DNA of 60,236 nt from Phycisphaerales bacterium (GCA_029247205.1 JAQWLT010000043.1:1-60236); one strand, 5' to 3'; counted from the stretch's first letter, positions 8,411 through 18,934 are shown. Program-made: numbers and translations. The notes: generated from the sequence alone by a model not told the origin.

Positions 8411-9703
8411 ATGACAACGAAGAACCACCCACCGATGGACACCCTCTCACTCGATCTCCTCAGGCTCATCAAGCAGTCCGATCCAGATGTAGCTGCATTG
8501 TTGCAAGCAGAAGCCGCCAGGCAAGCTGAGACGCTTGAGTTGATCGCCTCCGAGAACCACGTCAGCGCCTCAGTCATGCACGCTGCGGGAACTTGGATGA
8601 CCAACAAATATGCCGAGGGCTACCCTGGCAAGCGGTACTACGGCGGATGCGAACATCACGACACAGCAGAAGATCTTGCCCGCAATCGCGCCAAGAAACT
8701 CTTTGGATGTGACTACGCCAATGTGCAGCCACACTGCGGGGCCAATGCAAATATCGCGGCGTTCATGGCGATGTGCGACCCGGGCGACCGCATTCTCTCA
8801 CTGCCGATCAAGTCGGGCGGCCATCTCAGCCATGGCCTGAAGCCGAACTTCTCGGGCACGTTCTACGAAATCCATGACTATGACGTTGATCCAGATTCCG
8901 AACGCCTCGACTATGACGTGATTGCAGCCCGTGCGCATGAAGTAAAGCCCAAGATGATTATCTGCGGCTACTCCGCCTACCCACGCACAATCGACTTCGC
9001 ACGTTTTCGTGCCATTGCCGACGAAGTCGGCGCCATTCTGATGGCGGATATTGCGCACATCGCTGGGCTCGTCGCAGGCGGCGCGCACCCTTCGCCTTTT
9101 CCCCATGCCCACATCGTGACAACGACCACGCACAAGACACTTCGTGGCCCACGCGGCGGACTCATTCTGAGTAACGATGAGGAGATCGCCAAGAAGATCG
9201 ACCGCAAAGTCTTTCCAGGCTCACAAGGCGGTCCGCTCATGCATGTCATCACCGCCAAAGCTGTCGCGTTTCGCGAGGCACTTGAACCTTCATTCCGTGA
9301 CTATGCTGCCAATGTCGTCACCAATGCCAAGGCCTTGGCCGCGTCGCTCGTCGAACACGGCTACCGCCTGTGTACGGGCGGCACCGACAACCACCTCCTC
9401 CTTGTTGACCTTCGACCACGAGACGCCGACCTCACCGGAGCTGATGCCGAGCAGTGGCTTGAAACTGCTGGCATCGTGACCAATAAGAATGGCATCCCCA
9501 ACGATCCCAGAAAGCCCATGGTCACCAGCGGCCTACGTCTGGGAACTGCAGCCTTGACGACTCGAGGTATGGGCACGAGTGAAATGAAAGTCGTCGCCGG
9601 TCTCCTTGACCGCGTCATGGGCTCACAAGGCGATGCTGCCGTTGCCGAGACAGTCCGTGGTGAAGTCCGCGACCTATGCGGGGCATTCCCACTGCCGCAC
9701 TGA
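8411..9703 (+). CDS. glyA: Serine hydroxymethyltransferase
   Basis: This PLP enzyme interconverts serine and glycine while loading a one-carbon unit on tetrahydrofolate. The protein has 430 residues from ATG 8411 (422 from ATG 8435; neither has an obvious ribosome-binding site). Family motifs are LIASENHVS, TNKYAEGYPGKRYYGGCE, the PLP-binding THKTLRGPRGG with Lys242 (numbered from 8411), and FPGSQGGPLMH. Its stop codon overlaps the start of ogt (TGATG), so the two are co-translated. A much longer frame upstream is open but overlaps trmL antisense and carries no conserved residues. Confidence 0.96.
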   Translation: MTTKNHPPMDTLSLDLLRLIKQSDPDVAALLQAEAARQAETLELIASENHVSASVMHAAGTWMTNKYAEGYPGKRYYGGCEHHDTAEDLARNRAKKLFGCDYANVQPHCGANANIAAFMAMCDPGDRILSLPIKSGGHLSHGLKPNFSGTFYEIHDYDVDPDSERLDYDVIAARAHEVKPKMIICGYSAYPRTIDFARFRAIADEVGAILMADIAHIAGLVAGGAHPSPFPHAHIVTTTTHKTLRGPRGGLILSNDEEIAKKIDRKVFPGSQGGPLMHVITAKAVAFREALEPSFRDYAANVVTNAKALAASLVEHGYRLCTGGTDNHLLLVDLRPRDADLTGADAEQWLETAGIVTNKNGIPNDPRKPMVTSGLRLGTAALTTRGMGTSEMKVVAGLLDRVMGSQGDAAVAETVRGEVRDLCGAFPLPH

Positions 9704-10269
9704 TGGACCGTTGCTGGATCAATATCGACACTCCACTGGGCGAAGTACTTATCACCGAAGGTGAAGAGGTCACCGTGCAGTTCAGCGAATTGCATCCTCA
9801 AGATCCTGCTGGGCGGCGAGACCCGAGCTTGCGTCCAGAACTGGTTGCATGGATTCAGGCTTCACTCGCTGGCAAGGTTGGCAAACCACCACTGCCACTC
9901 GCCACATCAAGCCCGTTTCGACAAGCCTGCTGGGCTGCATGCCGAACGATCCCATGCGGACAAACACGAACCTATGCACAACTCGCTGCAATGGCAGGCA
10001 ACCCGCGTGCGGCCCGCGCTGCCGGCAGTTCCATGCGACTCAACCCAGTCGCATTGGTGACACCGTGTCACCGTGTCGTGGCTGCGGGTGGCCCGGGCGG
10101 CTACGCCGGACGAAATGACCACAACTCTCTCCACCTCCGCATCAAGCAGCGACTCCTTGAACTGGAACGGCGAATCGCATCGATCTCAGGCGATGCCTGC
10201 TCTCTCAAGCCGCCTGTTACAATGATCGGCCCGGTACACGACCTCACACAACAGATTCTGGATCGATAA
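9703..10269 (+). CDS. ogt: Methylated-DNA-[protein]-cysteine S-methyltransferase
   Basis: This suicide DNA repair protein transfers methyl groups from O6-methylguanine to its own cysteine. The active site TPCHRVV is present with Cys122, preceded by SSMRLNPVALV and followed by GGYAGRND. Upstream, FRQACWAACRTIPCGQTRTYAQLA is the helix-turn-helix region that holds the DNA. At 188 residues it is slightly longer than Ogt/MGMT, with a C-terminal tail of about 25 residues of unknown use. The start codon overlaps the glyA stop by 1 bp. Confidence 0.93.
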   Translation: MDRCWINIDTPLGEVLITEGEEVTVQFSELHPQDPAGRRDPSLRPELVAWIQASLAGKVGKPPLPLATSSPFRQACWAACRTIPCGQTRTYAQLAAMAGNPRAARAAGSSMRLNPVALVTPCHRVVAAGGPGGYAGRNDHNSLHLRIKQRLLELERRIASISGDACSLKPPVTMIGPVHDLTQQILDR

Positions 10270-10282
10270 AGGGCACCAGAGT

Positions 10283-11623
10283 ATGCATCTCACCATTGTT
10301 GGCAGCGGCTACGTTGGAATCGTCACTGGAACCTGTTTTGCCAATACCGGCAACCAGGTGACCTGCCTAGATATCAACCCCGATCGCGTCGCCATGATGA
10401 AGCGAGGCGAGTGCCCCATCTTCGAGCCGGGCCTCTCGGAACTCATGACACTCAATATCAATGGTGGACGTCTACACTTCACCGACGACCGAGACCACGC
10501 GTATGCCGATGGCGAACTCATCTTCATCTGCGTCGGCACGCCCACTGGCGCCGATGGGCGATCGGACCTCTCTGCAGTGATGGCCGTTGCTCGCGATATT
10601 GGCAACGCCATCGAGTCTGGCACTTGCAAAGTTGAGAACCCAGTCGTCGTCGTCAAGTCGACCGTCCCCGTGGGTACGACTGCCAAGGTTCGTGAGGTCA
10701 TTGCAGGCATCACCAATAAAACCTTCTCAGTTGCAGACAACCCCGAGTTTCTCAAGGAAGGCGATGCCATCCAGGACTTCCAACACCCTGATCGCGTGGT
10801 CTGCGGCATCGACAGTGAACATGGACGCCAACTCCTGACAAAGTTGTATGAACCATATGTCTCACAGTCCAACCCACTGATGTTTATGGACATTGAGTCC
10901 TCTGAAATGGTCAAGTACGCGAGCAATGCGATGCTTGCTGCAAAGATCTCCTTCATCAACGAAATCGCTCGGCTTGCCGAACACTATGGCGCGGACATCG
11001 CTCGCGTCCGCGAAGGCATGTGTGCTGACAAACGCATCGGTGACAAGTTCCTCTTCCCCGGCCTCGGCTATGGAGGGTCGTGCTTCCCCAAAGACACGCT
11101 CGCTGTCATTGAAATGGGACAGGAATCGGGCATTCCATGCCTGCTCAACGAAGCAGTGCACGAGGTCAATCAGCAGCAGCGACACTGGTTTCTCGCCCGA
11201 ATCATTCGCCACTTTGGCGAGAATCTGACGGGACGCACATTTGCAGTATGGGGCCTCGCCTTCAAGCCACGGACCGATGACGTACGTGAAGCACCAGCAC
11301 AAACAATCATCGAGGAGTTACTCCGACGCGGCGGAAACGTGCAAGCCTTCGACCCAATCGCACGCAAGACTTTTCCGCAATACGGGCTGGACATTGAGTA
11401 CATCGACGACATGTACGAATGCCTTGCAGGATGCGACTCGCTGGTCCTCTGCACCGAGTGGGACGAATTCCGCACGCCTGACTTCCAGATCATGAAGGCC
11501 AAACTCTCCTCGCCCGTCATCTTTGACGGGCGAAATGTCTGGCACGACGAGCCGATGCACAAGCATGGCTTTGATTACTACAGCGTTGGTCGCCGCCCAC
11601 AGCACGAAACCGCGATAATCTAG
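10283..11623 (+). CDS. ugd: UDP-glucose 6-dehydrogenase
   Basis: It oxidises UDP-glucose to UDP-glucuronate with two NAD+, feeding polysaccharide or lipid glycan synthesis. The 446-residue protein starts with the Rossmann motif IVGSGYVGIVTGTCFA. It has the family phrases DNPEFLKEGDAIQDF and EMVKYASNAMLAAKISF, and the catalytic cysteine in GYGGSCFPKD (Cys267). The C-terminal UDP-binding domain contains VWGLAFKPRTDDVREAPA. It ends tail-to-tail with hrpA, the two stop codons sharing a CTAG. A GDP-mannose or UDP-N-acetylmannosamine dehydrogenase is less likely given these motifs. Confidence 0.94.
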   Translation: MHLTIVGSGYVGIVTGTCFANTGNQVTCLDINPDRVAMMKRGECPIFEPGLSELMTLNINGGRLHFTDDRDHAYADGELIFICVGTPTGADGRSDLSAVMAVARDIGNAIESGTCKVENPVVVVKSTVPVGTTAKVREVIAGITNKTFSVADNPEFLKEGDAIQDFQHPDRVVCGIDSEHGRQLLTKLYEPYVSQSNPLMFMDIESSEMVKYASNAMLAAKISFINEIARLAEHYGADIARVREGMCADKRIGDKFLFPGLGYGGSCFPKDTLAVIEMGQESGIPCLLNEAVHEVNQQQRHWFLARIIRHFGENLTGRTFAVWGLAFKPRTDDVREAPAQTIIEELLRRGGNVQAFDPIARKTFPQYGLDIEYIDDMYECLAGCDSLVLCTEWDEFRTPDFQIMKAKLSSPVIFDGRNVWHDEPMHKHGFDYYSVGRRPQHETAII

Positions 11624-14600
11624 CCACCCCCATCGCGGAGCACAGCCCTCCATTGTTCCGTAAGCACCCCCGGCGTCACCTTGACGCCGGATGGCTCGCC
11701 GTGCCTCGCAGCGCGGTACTCCTCGAGCAAACAAATCATCTGAGCAAGGCTCGTAGTCATTGAGATCTTGACGATGGTTCGATCCAGTAACTGATCCCAT
11801 GGCTGCAACTCAAGATCAGCAACACTTGCCGGTGCGGCCAAGCGTCGCTGCAGTGCTCGCAGCCATCGCGGCACACGCGATGCCCATGACGGGTTCATGT
11901 ACTGCGGAAAAGCTACGCCAAGCATGCGACCAGTTGCGGATGTGGCTTCCTCTCTGAGCAAGTCCTCCACCGCTCGCTGCTCTATCAGCACGTGTGTTTG
12001 TACCGCAGCAGCCCATACTTCATCAAGAAGAGCAGCACACTCACCGGCAGCTCGATCGATCGATCCCCACACGTGATTACATGCGTCATCAAACGCTTTC
12101 TTGCTTCGTACCTCACCGCCATTGAAGCGAGCAAGTGCCAGCGTCAGTACGCGAGCATCATGGCGAATACGTTTCTCGCCGCCATACATCGCCGCGGCAA
12201 GACCCAGTGACGCACAATTCGCATGTGAGTCAAAGGCTGCATCAATCTCCCCCTGCATTGCCAAAATCGCCAGTCGGCGAACACCTCTCAAATGACTCGC
12301 CTCACTGCTCGCTCGCCGGGGCTGGACCTGCACATCTACGCAGTGCCCGCGATCAATCAACACCACGTCCGCCGGAACAGCTTCGCCAGCCACATGCAAA
12401 CTGGCTTCGCTCGAGAGATCCCCCATATCCCACACCACATGCCCTGTCGAACTGTTTGGATGCCCTTGCACCGCTGCCGACATTCGCTTCTGAAAGAGCT
12501 CGCCAAGTCCCATCCGAATCGCTTCTAGATCACGACCCGATGCAATGACTCGATCATTATCAAGTACTTCCCATCGCGGAACCAACGCTGCTGGCAAGTC
12601 GACGCGAGCAAGTTCATCGATCGAAATTGAGACTCGTGCGTGGTCGCCCAGCACACGAGCAAGTGATCGCTTGAAATCGCCTTCACTAGCAGCGAGGCGG
12701 GCGACACACGCAGCAGCTGACTCTGGAAGGGGCTGCAACACGCGGCGACGCTCCTTGGGAAGGCCACGCAACAAGGCCTCGATCTTCCACGCGAGCATGC
12801 CGGGCACAAGCCACTCGGCTCTTCCTCCATCCACAGCAAGCAAGTGCGGAAGCGGCAGACGAATCGTCAGCCCATCGTCAGTTTCTCCATCTGCAAATCG
12901 ATACCGCACCCGCAGTTGACCGCAACCAATGTCAAGTGTGTCGGGAAAGGCATCGGCTTCATATAAACTGGCATCAGGCTCACGAAGTAACTCCTGCGAG
13001 CGAATACGGAGCGAGGCGAGTTGCTCGGGGTCTGCATGTTTCAGCCATGCCTGCAGCGATTTCATGCCAATCACGGAATCAGGCAGCCGAGCATCCCACA
13101 ATTCTGCCCGGCGATGTGGCGGCAGCAAGAGTGTTCGTGTTCGTAATCGATCCTCCGCCGCTTCGATCCAGGTTCTCGCTCTACGACTATCAGCCAAGCT
13201 GTCGATGCCAAAGTCATCACCACTTCCAACAAACACATGCTCGATGAAGACACTTCGAGCGAGAGACGGATCGATCGACTCGAGGTTGACGCGGCGACCC
13301 TTGGAGATCATGAGTCCTCGCAGTGTGATCTGCTCATTCGCCGCCGCGTATCCGCGACGACCGTCCCAGTGCGGCTTGAGATGCTCACGTCGAACAAGAT
13401 GAGGCGCCACTCTGGCAATCCAACTCGGGTGAATAATGGCGCAGTACCGACCCCAGAGCCTGCCTGTTTCAACCAACTCCCCCGCCATCGCCCACGTAGG
13501 CGTAGATCGAGCAAGGACACTGGAGGGATGAATTGAAAACCGCCGACCGCCCGGCCCCTCGTATTCGCCTTCCTCCGTCCGACGTCCAATCTGAGCAATC
13601 AATCCCGCAAGAAGGGCACGGTGCACAGGCCCACTGCGTACTGGTGGATCTGCGTGGGCAAGCAGCCCAGGAACTCGCATCGCTCGCCGCAACTGCCCAT
13701 GTATCTCACGCCACTCCAACATTCGAACCCACGAAAGGTGGTTGGCGTGGCACCATCGCCGGGTCTGGGAAGAGCCGGCATCATGGAGGTGCTCGATGAA
13801 GTGCCGCCACAACGTATGCATCGCCAGAAAGTCTGAACTGCCGGTCTGCCCAAGCGAGAGATGGGCGGCATCAGCCGCGGCTTCCTCACCAGGAGGACGC
13901 AGCCGTGGATCTGGAATTGCAAGCCCAGCGGCAATCACCAGAACCGTGTCAAGGCAACGCCCTTCCTTCGCAGCGAGCAGCATGCGAGCGACACGAGGCT
14001 CGACTGGAAGTTGCGACATGGCTCGGCCAATCGCTGTCAGTCGACCTGCTTGCATGGCTCCAAGATCTGCCAGCAACCGCTCCGCCTCATGTACCGAGGT
14101 TCGCCGTGGGGCGTCAAGAAATGGGAACGAAGATACCTGTCCCAAATGAAGCGCTGCCATCCGAAGCAAGACACCAGCAAGGTCAGTTCGACGAATCTCG
14201 GGTTCTAACGAATCGGGACGATCATCAAAGTCTGCCTCTGTATACATCCGCACACAGACACCGGCTGCCACCCGACCTGCTCGACCAGCTCGCTGAATAC
14301 AAGATGCTTTGGCAACAGGTTCAATCGGAAGACGCTGTACATGACGCTTCGCTGACCAGCGACTAACTCGAGCAAGCCCACTGTCAACAACCGCACGGAC
14401 CGACGGCACGGTCAACGATGTCTCAGCGACATTGGTCGTGCAGATGATTCGTCGCTTTCCGCCGGCCTTCAGAACACGTTCTTGAGCTGCGAGTGAAAGC
14501 CTTGCATATAGAGGCAATACCAATCGACTTGAAAATGCACCTTCCAGCCGCCGAATGCACCCACGTATTTCACGCTCCCCCGGCAGGAAGACGAGTATGT

Positions 14601-15492
14601 CACCCTCACCGCCTGTCATTCGATCTGCACGACGGACAGACTCAACAACCCCACGAGTGAGCGAGTCTATGTCTTCCAACTCAACCGGAGAATCTGCATA
14701 CACGATGTCAACTGGAAACGTTCGACCTGGAATTGTAATGACCTTGGCCCCGACAAAGTGTTCGGCAAAGCGAGCCGAATCAATCGTTGCCGACGTGATG
14801 ATGACCCGCAGTTCGGGTCGCTTTTGAAGAAGCCGATGCAAGCAGCCGAGCAAGAAGTCAATATTGACGCTTCGCTCATGCGCTTCATCGATGATGATCG
14901 TGTCATACCGCTCGAGTTTGGGGTCACTGGCTAACTCAGCAAGCAATATGCCGTCAGTCATCACACTCACAAGCGTGTCCGGTGATCCAACTCGGTCAAA
15001 TCGAACATGATGGCCAACAACATCGCCAGGCGAATGATTGAGTTCGGACGCAATTCTCTTTGCAACAGCCCGTGCCGCAACGCGGCGAGGTTGGGTATGG
15101 CCGATGGTGCCAAAGACGCCACAACCGGCCTCGAGACACAATTGTGGCAACTGCGTGGTCTTGCCCGATCCAGTCTCCCCGCAGACGATCAAACACTGGG
15201 TCGAGCGAATGGCGTCAACGATTTGCTCGCGAAGATGATCGATCGGAAGATCGACGCCCACAGAGGGCGTTGGAATTCTAGATCGCCTCGCCTCGGCCTT
15301 GGCTCGCGATAGAGCAATCCTCTCCTCAACCCGTTCAAGCCCTCGCCTCGCAACCACGCCATCCCGCCGCCCCTTGAGTCGACGGATTCGACGCAGCAAG
15401 CCACGTCGATCGGAGATCATGCAGCCATCTACCTCTCGCCGAAGCCGACCAGCCCAGACTCGAACTGGTTCTAAATTTTCAGACTCCGACAT
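11620..15492 (-). CDS. hrpA: ATP-dependent RNA helicase HrpA
   Basis: This DEAH-box helicase of 1290 residues is close in length to E. coli HrpA (1300). Walker A is GETGSGKTT at residues 105-113, the DEAH box is IIIDEAHERS with DEAH at 202-205, motif III is SATID, and motif VI is QRAGRAGR. Past residue 650 come the ratchet/OB-fold region and the long HrpA-specific C-terminal region. HrpA helps resolve stalled or collided ribosomes on mRNA and acts in the cytoplasm. It is divergent from the cytochrome oxidase operon, with about 110 bp between starts, and converges on ugd. Confidence 0.95.
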   Translation of the reverse strand: MSESENLEPVRVWAGRLRREVDGCMISDRRGLLRRIRRLKGRRDGVVARRGLERVEERIALSRAKAEARRSRIPTPSVGVDLPIDHLREQIVDAIRSTQCLIVCGETGSGKTTQLPQLCLEAGCGVFGTIGHTQPRRVAARAVAKRIASELNHSPGDVVGHHVRFDRVGSPDTLVSVMTDGILLAELASDPKLERYDTIIIDEAHERSVNIDFLLGCLHRLLQKRPELRVIITSATIDSARFAEHFVGAKVITIPGRTFPVDIVYADSPVELEDIDSLTRGVVESVRRADRMTGGEGDILVFLPGEREIRGCIRRLEGAFSSRLVLPLYARLSLAAQERVLKAGGKRRIICTTNVAETSLTVPSVRAVVDSGLARVSRWSAKRHVQRLPIEPVAKASCIQRAGRAGRVAAGVCVRMYTEADFDDRPDSLEPEIRRTDLAGVLLRMAALHLGQVSSFPFLDAPRRTSVHEAERLLADLGAMQAGRLTAIGRAMSQLPVEPRVARMLLAAKEGRCLDTVLVIAAGLAIPDPRLRPPGEEAAADAAHLSLGQTGSSDFLAMHTLWRHFIEHLHDAGSSQTRRWCHANHLSWVRMLEWREIHGQLRRAMRVPGLLAHADPPVRSGPVHRALLAGLIAQIGRRTEEGEYEGPGGRRFSIHPSSVLARSTPTWAMAGELVETGRLWGRYCAIIHPSWIARVAPHLVRREHLKPHWDGRRGYAAANEQITLRGLMISKGRRVNLESIDPSLARSVFIEHVFVGSGDDFGIDSLADSRRARTWIEAAEDRLRTRTLLLPPHRRAELWDARLPDSVIGMKSLQAWLKHADPEQLASLRIRSQELLREPDASLYEADAFPDTLDIGCGQLRVRYRFADGETDDGLTIRLPLPHLLAVDGGRAEWLVPGMLAWKIEALLRGLPKERRRVLQPLPESAAACVARLAASEGDFKRSLARVLGDHARVSISIDELARVDLPAALVPRWEVLDNDRVIASGRDLEAIRMGLGELFQKRMSAAVQGHPNSSTGHVVWDMGDLSSEASLHVAGEAVPADVVLIDRGHCVDVQVQPRRASSEASHLRGVRRLAILAMQGEIDAAFDSHANCASLGLAAAMYGGEKRIRHDARVLTLALARFNGGEVRSKKAFDDACNHVWGSIDRAAGECAALLDEVWAAAVQTHVLIEQRAVEDLLREEATSATGRMLGVAFPQYMNPSWASRVPRWLRALQRRLAAPASVADLELQPWDQLLDRTIVKISMTTSLAQMICLLEEYRAARHGEPSGVKVTPGVLTEQWRAVLRDGGG

Positions 15493-15601
15493 GATTGCTG
15501 CACGGTAGCACGCGTATTGGACCCGCTCACCTGTTAGGCTGCGCCGCGCAGACGGGGCTATTCCTGCCTCATCTCGCGAAATGCAAGGGAGCGAGCGTTA
15601 C

Positions 15602-16615
15602 ATGATGCCGGCTGGAATTTTGGGCTGGGTGATGGCAGCAAGTTGCTCTGCTGCTGCCGCCCCCATTGCTCCACCAACGCCCTCCATGTTCGACCCAATG
15701 GGCGAACCAGCGAGCATCATTCTGAATATCACATGGCTGCTGATCGGCATTTGCGGTGCCATCGCCGTGGTGATGTTCACCCTCATTGGCTATGCCATCA
15801 TTCGTTGCCGGGCCGTCGAAGGCGACGACCGCGAGCCGGCCCAGATCTATGGCTCCAGCCCGATTGAGTTGGCATGGACGGTCATTCCGCTCATGATTGT
15901 GTTTGTGTTGTGCATGGTCTCAGCCCGCGGCATCTTTGAGCTAGAGCTTGAAACGCCACCCGAGGGAGCTACCGAAATCACTGTCACTGGGCATCGGTGG
16001 TGGTGGGAATTCGAATATGAAGACTTGGGCATCATCACGGCTGGCGAACTGCACGTACCACTTGACGACAACTCCGTTGCCGATATGTTCCTGACGCTCA
16101 AGTCAGCGGACGTCATACACTCATTCTGGGTCCCCCAACTTGGCGGCAAGACCGACGTCATCCCGGATCGCATCAATCACTTGTGGCTCCAAGGCAATCG
16201 AGCCGGCACATTTGTGGGTCAGTGCGCCGAGTACTGTGGCACCCAACACGCCCATATGTTGATCAAGGTGATTGTCGAGCCACGTGAACAATTTGATGCG
16301 TGGGTTGCCACGCAGCAGAAGGATGCCGTTGAAGATCCCGCGGTCGCGCAGGGGAAGCACCTATTCCTTCGTACCAGTTGTATCAATTGCCATACGGTTC
16401 GCGGTACCGTCGCCAACGGCACCTTCGCACCGGACCTGACGCACCTCATGAGCCGTTCGGAAATCGGCTCGGGCGTCGCGCCCAATACGCCAGAGAATCT
16501 CCGCGAATGGGTATTTGATCCACAGAACATCAAACCAGGTTGCGATATGCCGTCGATGAAACTAACCCGCGACGAGGTTGACCTCATATGCGCCTGGCTG
16601 GAGACTCTGAAGTGA
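15602..16615 (+). CDS. coxB: Cytochrome c oxidase subunit II, caa3-type with C-terminal cytochrome c
   Basis: Subunit II receives electrons and passes them to heme a through the CuA centre. The 337-residue protein has an N-terminal signal or anchor, two transmembrane helices (around residues 43-68 and 86-108), and a periplasmic cupredoxin with the CuA set HSFWVPQLGGKTD and QCAEYCGTQHAHM. A fused cytochrome c domain follows with heme motif CINCH (Cys260, Cys263, His264), which makes it caa3-type. I chose ATG 15602 because GGGAG lies upstream; ATG 15581 lacks a site. The stop overlaps the coxA start (GTGA). It leads the respiratory block. Confidence 0.95.
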   Translation: MMPAGILGWVMAASCSAAAAPIAPPTPSMFDPMGEPASIILNITWLLIGICGAIAVVMFTLIGYAIIRCRAVEGDDREPAQIYGSSPIELAWTVIPLMIVFVLCMVSARGIFELELETPPEGATEITVTGHRWWWEFEYEDLGIITAGELHVPLDDNSVADMFLTLKSADVIHSFWVPQLGGKTDVIPDRINHLWLQGNRAGTFVGQCAEYCGTQHAHMLIKVIVEPREQFDAWVATQQKDAVEDPAVAQGKHLFLRTSCINCHTVRGTVANGTFAPDLTHLMSRSEIGSGVAPNTPENLREWVFDPQNIKPGCDMPSMKLTRDEVDLICAWLETLK

Positions 16616-18282
16616 GCACACTGGAGACTCCCATTGGACCAGCCACTGGCCGGCCGCCGTTCTTGTCGCAGCTCCATGAGTGGGTGACCACTGTTGACCA
16701 CAAGAAGCTCGGCTCGATGTACGTGGTGTGCGGCATCATTTACATGATCATTGCGGGCCTTGAAGCCTCGATGATGCGATGGCAACTCGCCTGGCCTGGC
16801 CAGACCGTACTTACACCTGAAGAATTCAACCGCCTCTTTACGATGCATGGCACGACAATGGTCTTCTTTGTCGGCATGCCAATTCTGCTCGGCTCAGCAA
16901 ATATTATGATCCCGCTGATGATCGGCGCAAGAGACCTGGCCTTCCCGCGACTCAATGCGTTTGGGTTCTGGCTCTTCCTCTTCGGTTCTATTCTGTTGTA
17001 CTTCTCGTACTTCGGCGGCCAGGGCTTGTACGGCATGGGGTCTGCGCCTGATGTCGGATGGTTCGCCTACGCCCCGTTGACGGAGCGGACCTACTCCCGT
17101 GGCCATAGCACCGACTATTGGATTCTCGGAATCTTTGTAGCGGGCATCGGCAGTACGGCCACCGGCATCAACTTCATCGCCACCATTCTCGGCATGCGGT
17201 GCCGAGGCATGACGCTCATGAAGATGCCACTCTTTGTGTGGATCATGTTGGTGGATGCGATTCTCATCGTCATCGCTCTTCCCCCGCTTGCCGCGGCCCA
17301 GATCATGCTGCTCTTTGACCGCCTCCTGGGCGCCCACTTCTTTGATGCGCAAGCGGGTGGTTCAGCCTTGCTCTGGCAGAACCTTTTCTGGTTCTTCGGG
17401 CATCCTGAGGTATACATCCTCATTTTGCCAGCATTTGCCTATGTCACTGAGATCATTCCGGTCTTCAGTCGCAAGGTGATCTTCGGCTACCCACTCATGG
17501 TCGCAGCGACAGTTGCCATTGGCTTCATTAGCCTGGGCGTGTGGGTCCATCACATGTTTTCCGTCGGCCTGAGTCCCTTGATCAACGCCATCTTCATGGC
17601 TTCGACCATGCTCGTGGGTGTGCCCACTGGCATCAAAATGTTCAACTGGACGGCCACCATGATCGGCGGCAAGATCAGATTCGACACACCGATGCTCTTC
17701 AGCATTGGCTTCTTGTGCCAATTCCTCATGGGCGGGCTGACCGGCATCTTCCTTGCAACCGTTCCATTTGACTGGCAGGTAAGCGACTCATACTTCGTAG
17801 TTGGCCACTTCCACTACGTCTTGTTTGGTGGCCTGATCTTTGGCATTCTCGCCGCGACCTTCTACTGGTACCCCAAAGTAACCGGCCGCATGATGAGCGA
17901 GACACTTGGCAAGTGGCAGTTCTGGCTACTGATCATCGGCTTCAACATGACCTTCGGCGCGATGCATGTCTCCGGCTTGCTCGGCATGCCGCGACGCATC
18001 TACACCTATCAGACCGAACGCGGATGGGACCTTTGGAATTTGCTGACATCGATCGGCGTGATCTTCCAAATCGCTGCCTTCACCCTGTTTGCCATCAACC
18101 TGCTGCACTCAGCTTTCAAGGGCCGCAGGGCAGGCGACGACCCGTGGGATGCCTGGACGCTCGAATGGTCTACCACTTCGCCGCCGCCCGCTCATAACTT
18201 CGACGAAGACCCGGTGGTTTACAGTCGACGACCGCTCTGGGACCTGAAGCATCCCGAAGACCCCGATTGGAAGTACGAGTGA
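16612..18282 (+). CDS. coxA: Cytochrome c oxidase subunit I
   Basis: This is the 556-residue catalytic subunit of a heme-copper oxidase, holding heme a and the heme a3-CuB oxygen reduction site. Ligands are visible: His in MHGTTMVFF (heme a), HPEVY (CuB with the cross-linked Tyr and the A-family Glu), WVHHMF (CuB pair) and GHFHYV (hemes a3 and a). About 12 transmembrane helices are present. The GTG start at 16612 overlaps the coxB stop (GTGA) and has GGAG about 8 nt upstream; a longer ATG start at 16588 lies inside coxB. The Glu in GHPEVY points to an A-type proton-pumping enzyme. Confidence 0.97.
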   Translation: MSTLETPIGPATGRPPFLSQLHEWVTTVDHKKLGSMYVVCGIIYMIIAGLEASMMRWQLAWPGQTVLTPEEFNRLFTMHGTTMVFFVGMPILLGSANIMIPLMIGARDLAFPRLNAFGFWLFLFGSILLYFSYFGGQGLYGMGSAPDVGWFAYAPLTERTYSRGHSTDYWILGIFVAGIGSTATGINFIATILGMRCRGMTLMKMPLFVWIMLVDAILIVIALPPLAAAQIMLLFDRLLGAHFFDAQAGGSALLWQNLFWFFGHPEVYILILPAFAYVTEIIPVFSRKVIFGYPLMVAATVAIGFISLGVWVHHMFSVGLSPLINAIFMASTMLVGVPTGIKMFNWTATMIGGKIRFDTPMLFSIGFLCQFLMGGLTGIFLATVPFDWQVSDSYFVVGHFHYVLFGGLIFGILAATFYWYPKVTGRMMSETLGKWQFWLLIIGFNMTFGAMHVSGLLGMPRRIYTYQTERGWDLWNLLTSIGVIFQIAAFTLFAINLLHSAFKGRRAGDDPWDAWTLEWSTTSPPPAHNFDEDPVVYSRRPLWDLKHPEDPDWKYE

Positions 18283-18298
18283 TGCAGAGGCACCAACA

Positions 18299-18934
18299 AT
18301 GAGTACTGCGCCAATGACCGCATACCCAACACCGCCAGAAGCCTTGCCCCAGGACGGCATGTCCAATGGCAAGTTCGGCATCGGCCTCATGATCGTGTCT
18401 GAAATCACATTCTTTGGCACGCTCATCGCGGCCTATGTGTTCTATATCGGCCGCGATATCAACCCGCCCTATCCACAAGACGTGCTCGAAGTATCAATCG
18501 CTCCATTTAAGGTGCTCTTCAACAGCGTCTTTCTGCTCATCAGCAGTGTGTGGATTTGGCTTGCCGTTCGGGCCATGCGGAAAGGACGCATGGGTGCGTT
18601 CATCTTCTGGTGGGCTTTGACCGTGGTCTGCGGGGCGGAGTTCCTTGTCGGTACCGGCATGGAGTGGTACGACATGATCGTCAATGACGGGGTGTGGATC
18701 GGCACGAATCTCTTCGGTTCAGGCTTCTACACCGTCGTCGGATTCCATGCCTTCCATGTGACCATGGGGCTCATCGTGCTGACCTTGATTCTCATCTTGG
18801 CACTACTTGGGCACGTCACGCCACGCAATGTCGAGAAGATCGATCTGGTGTCTTGGTACTGGCACTTTGTCGACGGCATCTGGATTGTGGTCTTCTCTGT
18901 CGTGTACATCTTTGGAAATCAGGCGATCACATGA
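18299..18934 (+). CDS. coxC: Cytochrome c oxidase subunit III
   Basis: This 211-residue membrane protein has about five helices and is typical of the short subunit III found in bacterial caa3 oxidases. It contains GLMIVSEITFFGTLIAAY, GFHAFHVTMGLIVL and the terminal WYWHFVDGIWIVVFSVVYIFG. Subunit III carries no cofactor and stabilises proton uptake by subunit I. The start lies 16 bp after coxA with a GAGG-like site, and the stop overlaps the next gene (ATGA). Confidence 0.95.
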   Translation: MSTAPMTAYPTPPEALPQDGMSNGKFGIGLMIVSEITFFGTLIAAYVFYIGRDINPPYPQDVLEVSIAPFKVLFNSVFLLISSVWIWLAVRAMRKGRMGAFIFWWALTVVCGAEFLVGTGMEWYDMIVNDGVWIGTNLFGSGFYTVVGFHAFHVTMGLIVLTLILILALLGHVTPRNVEKIDLVSWYWHFVDGIWIVVFSVVYIFGNQAIT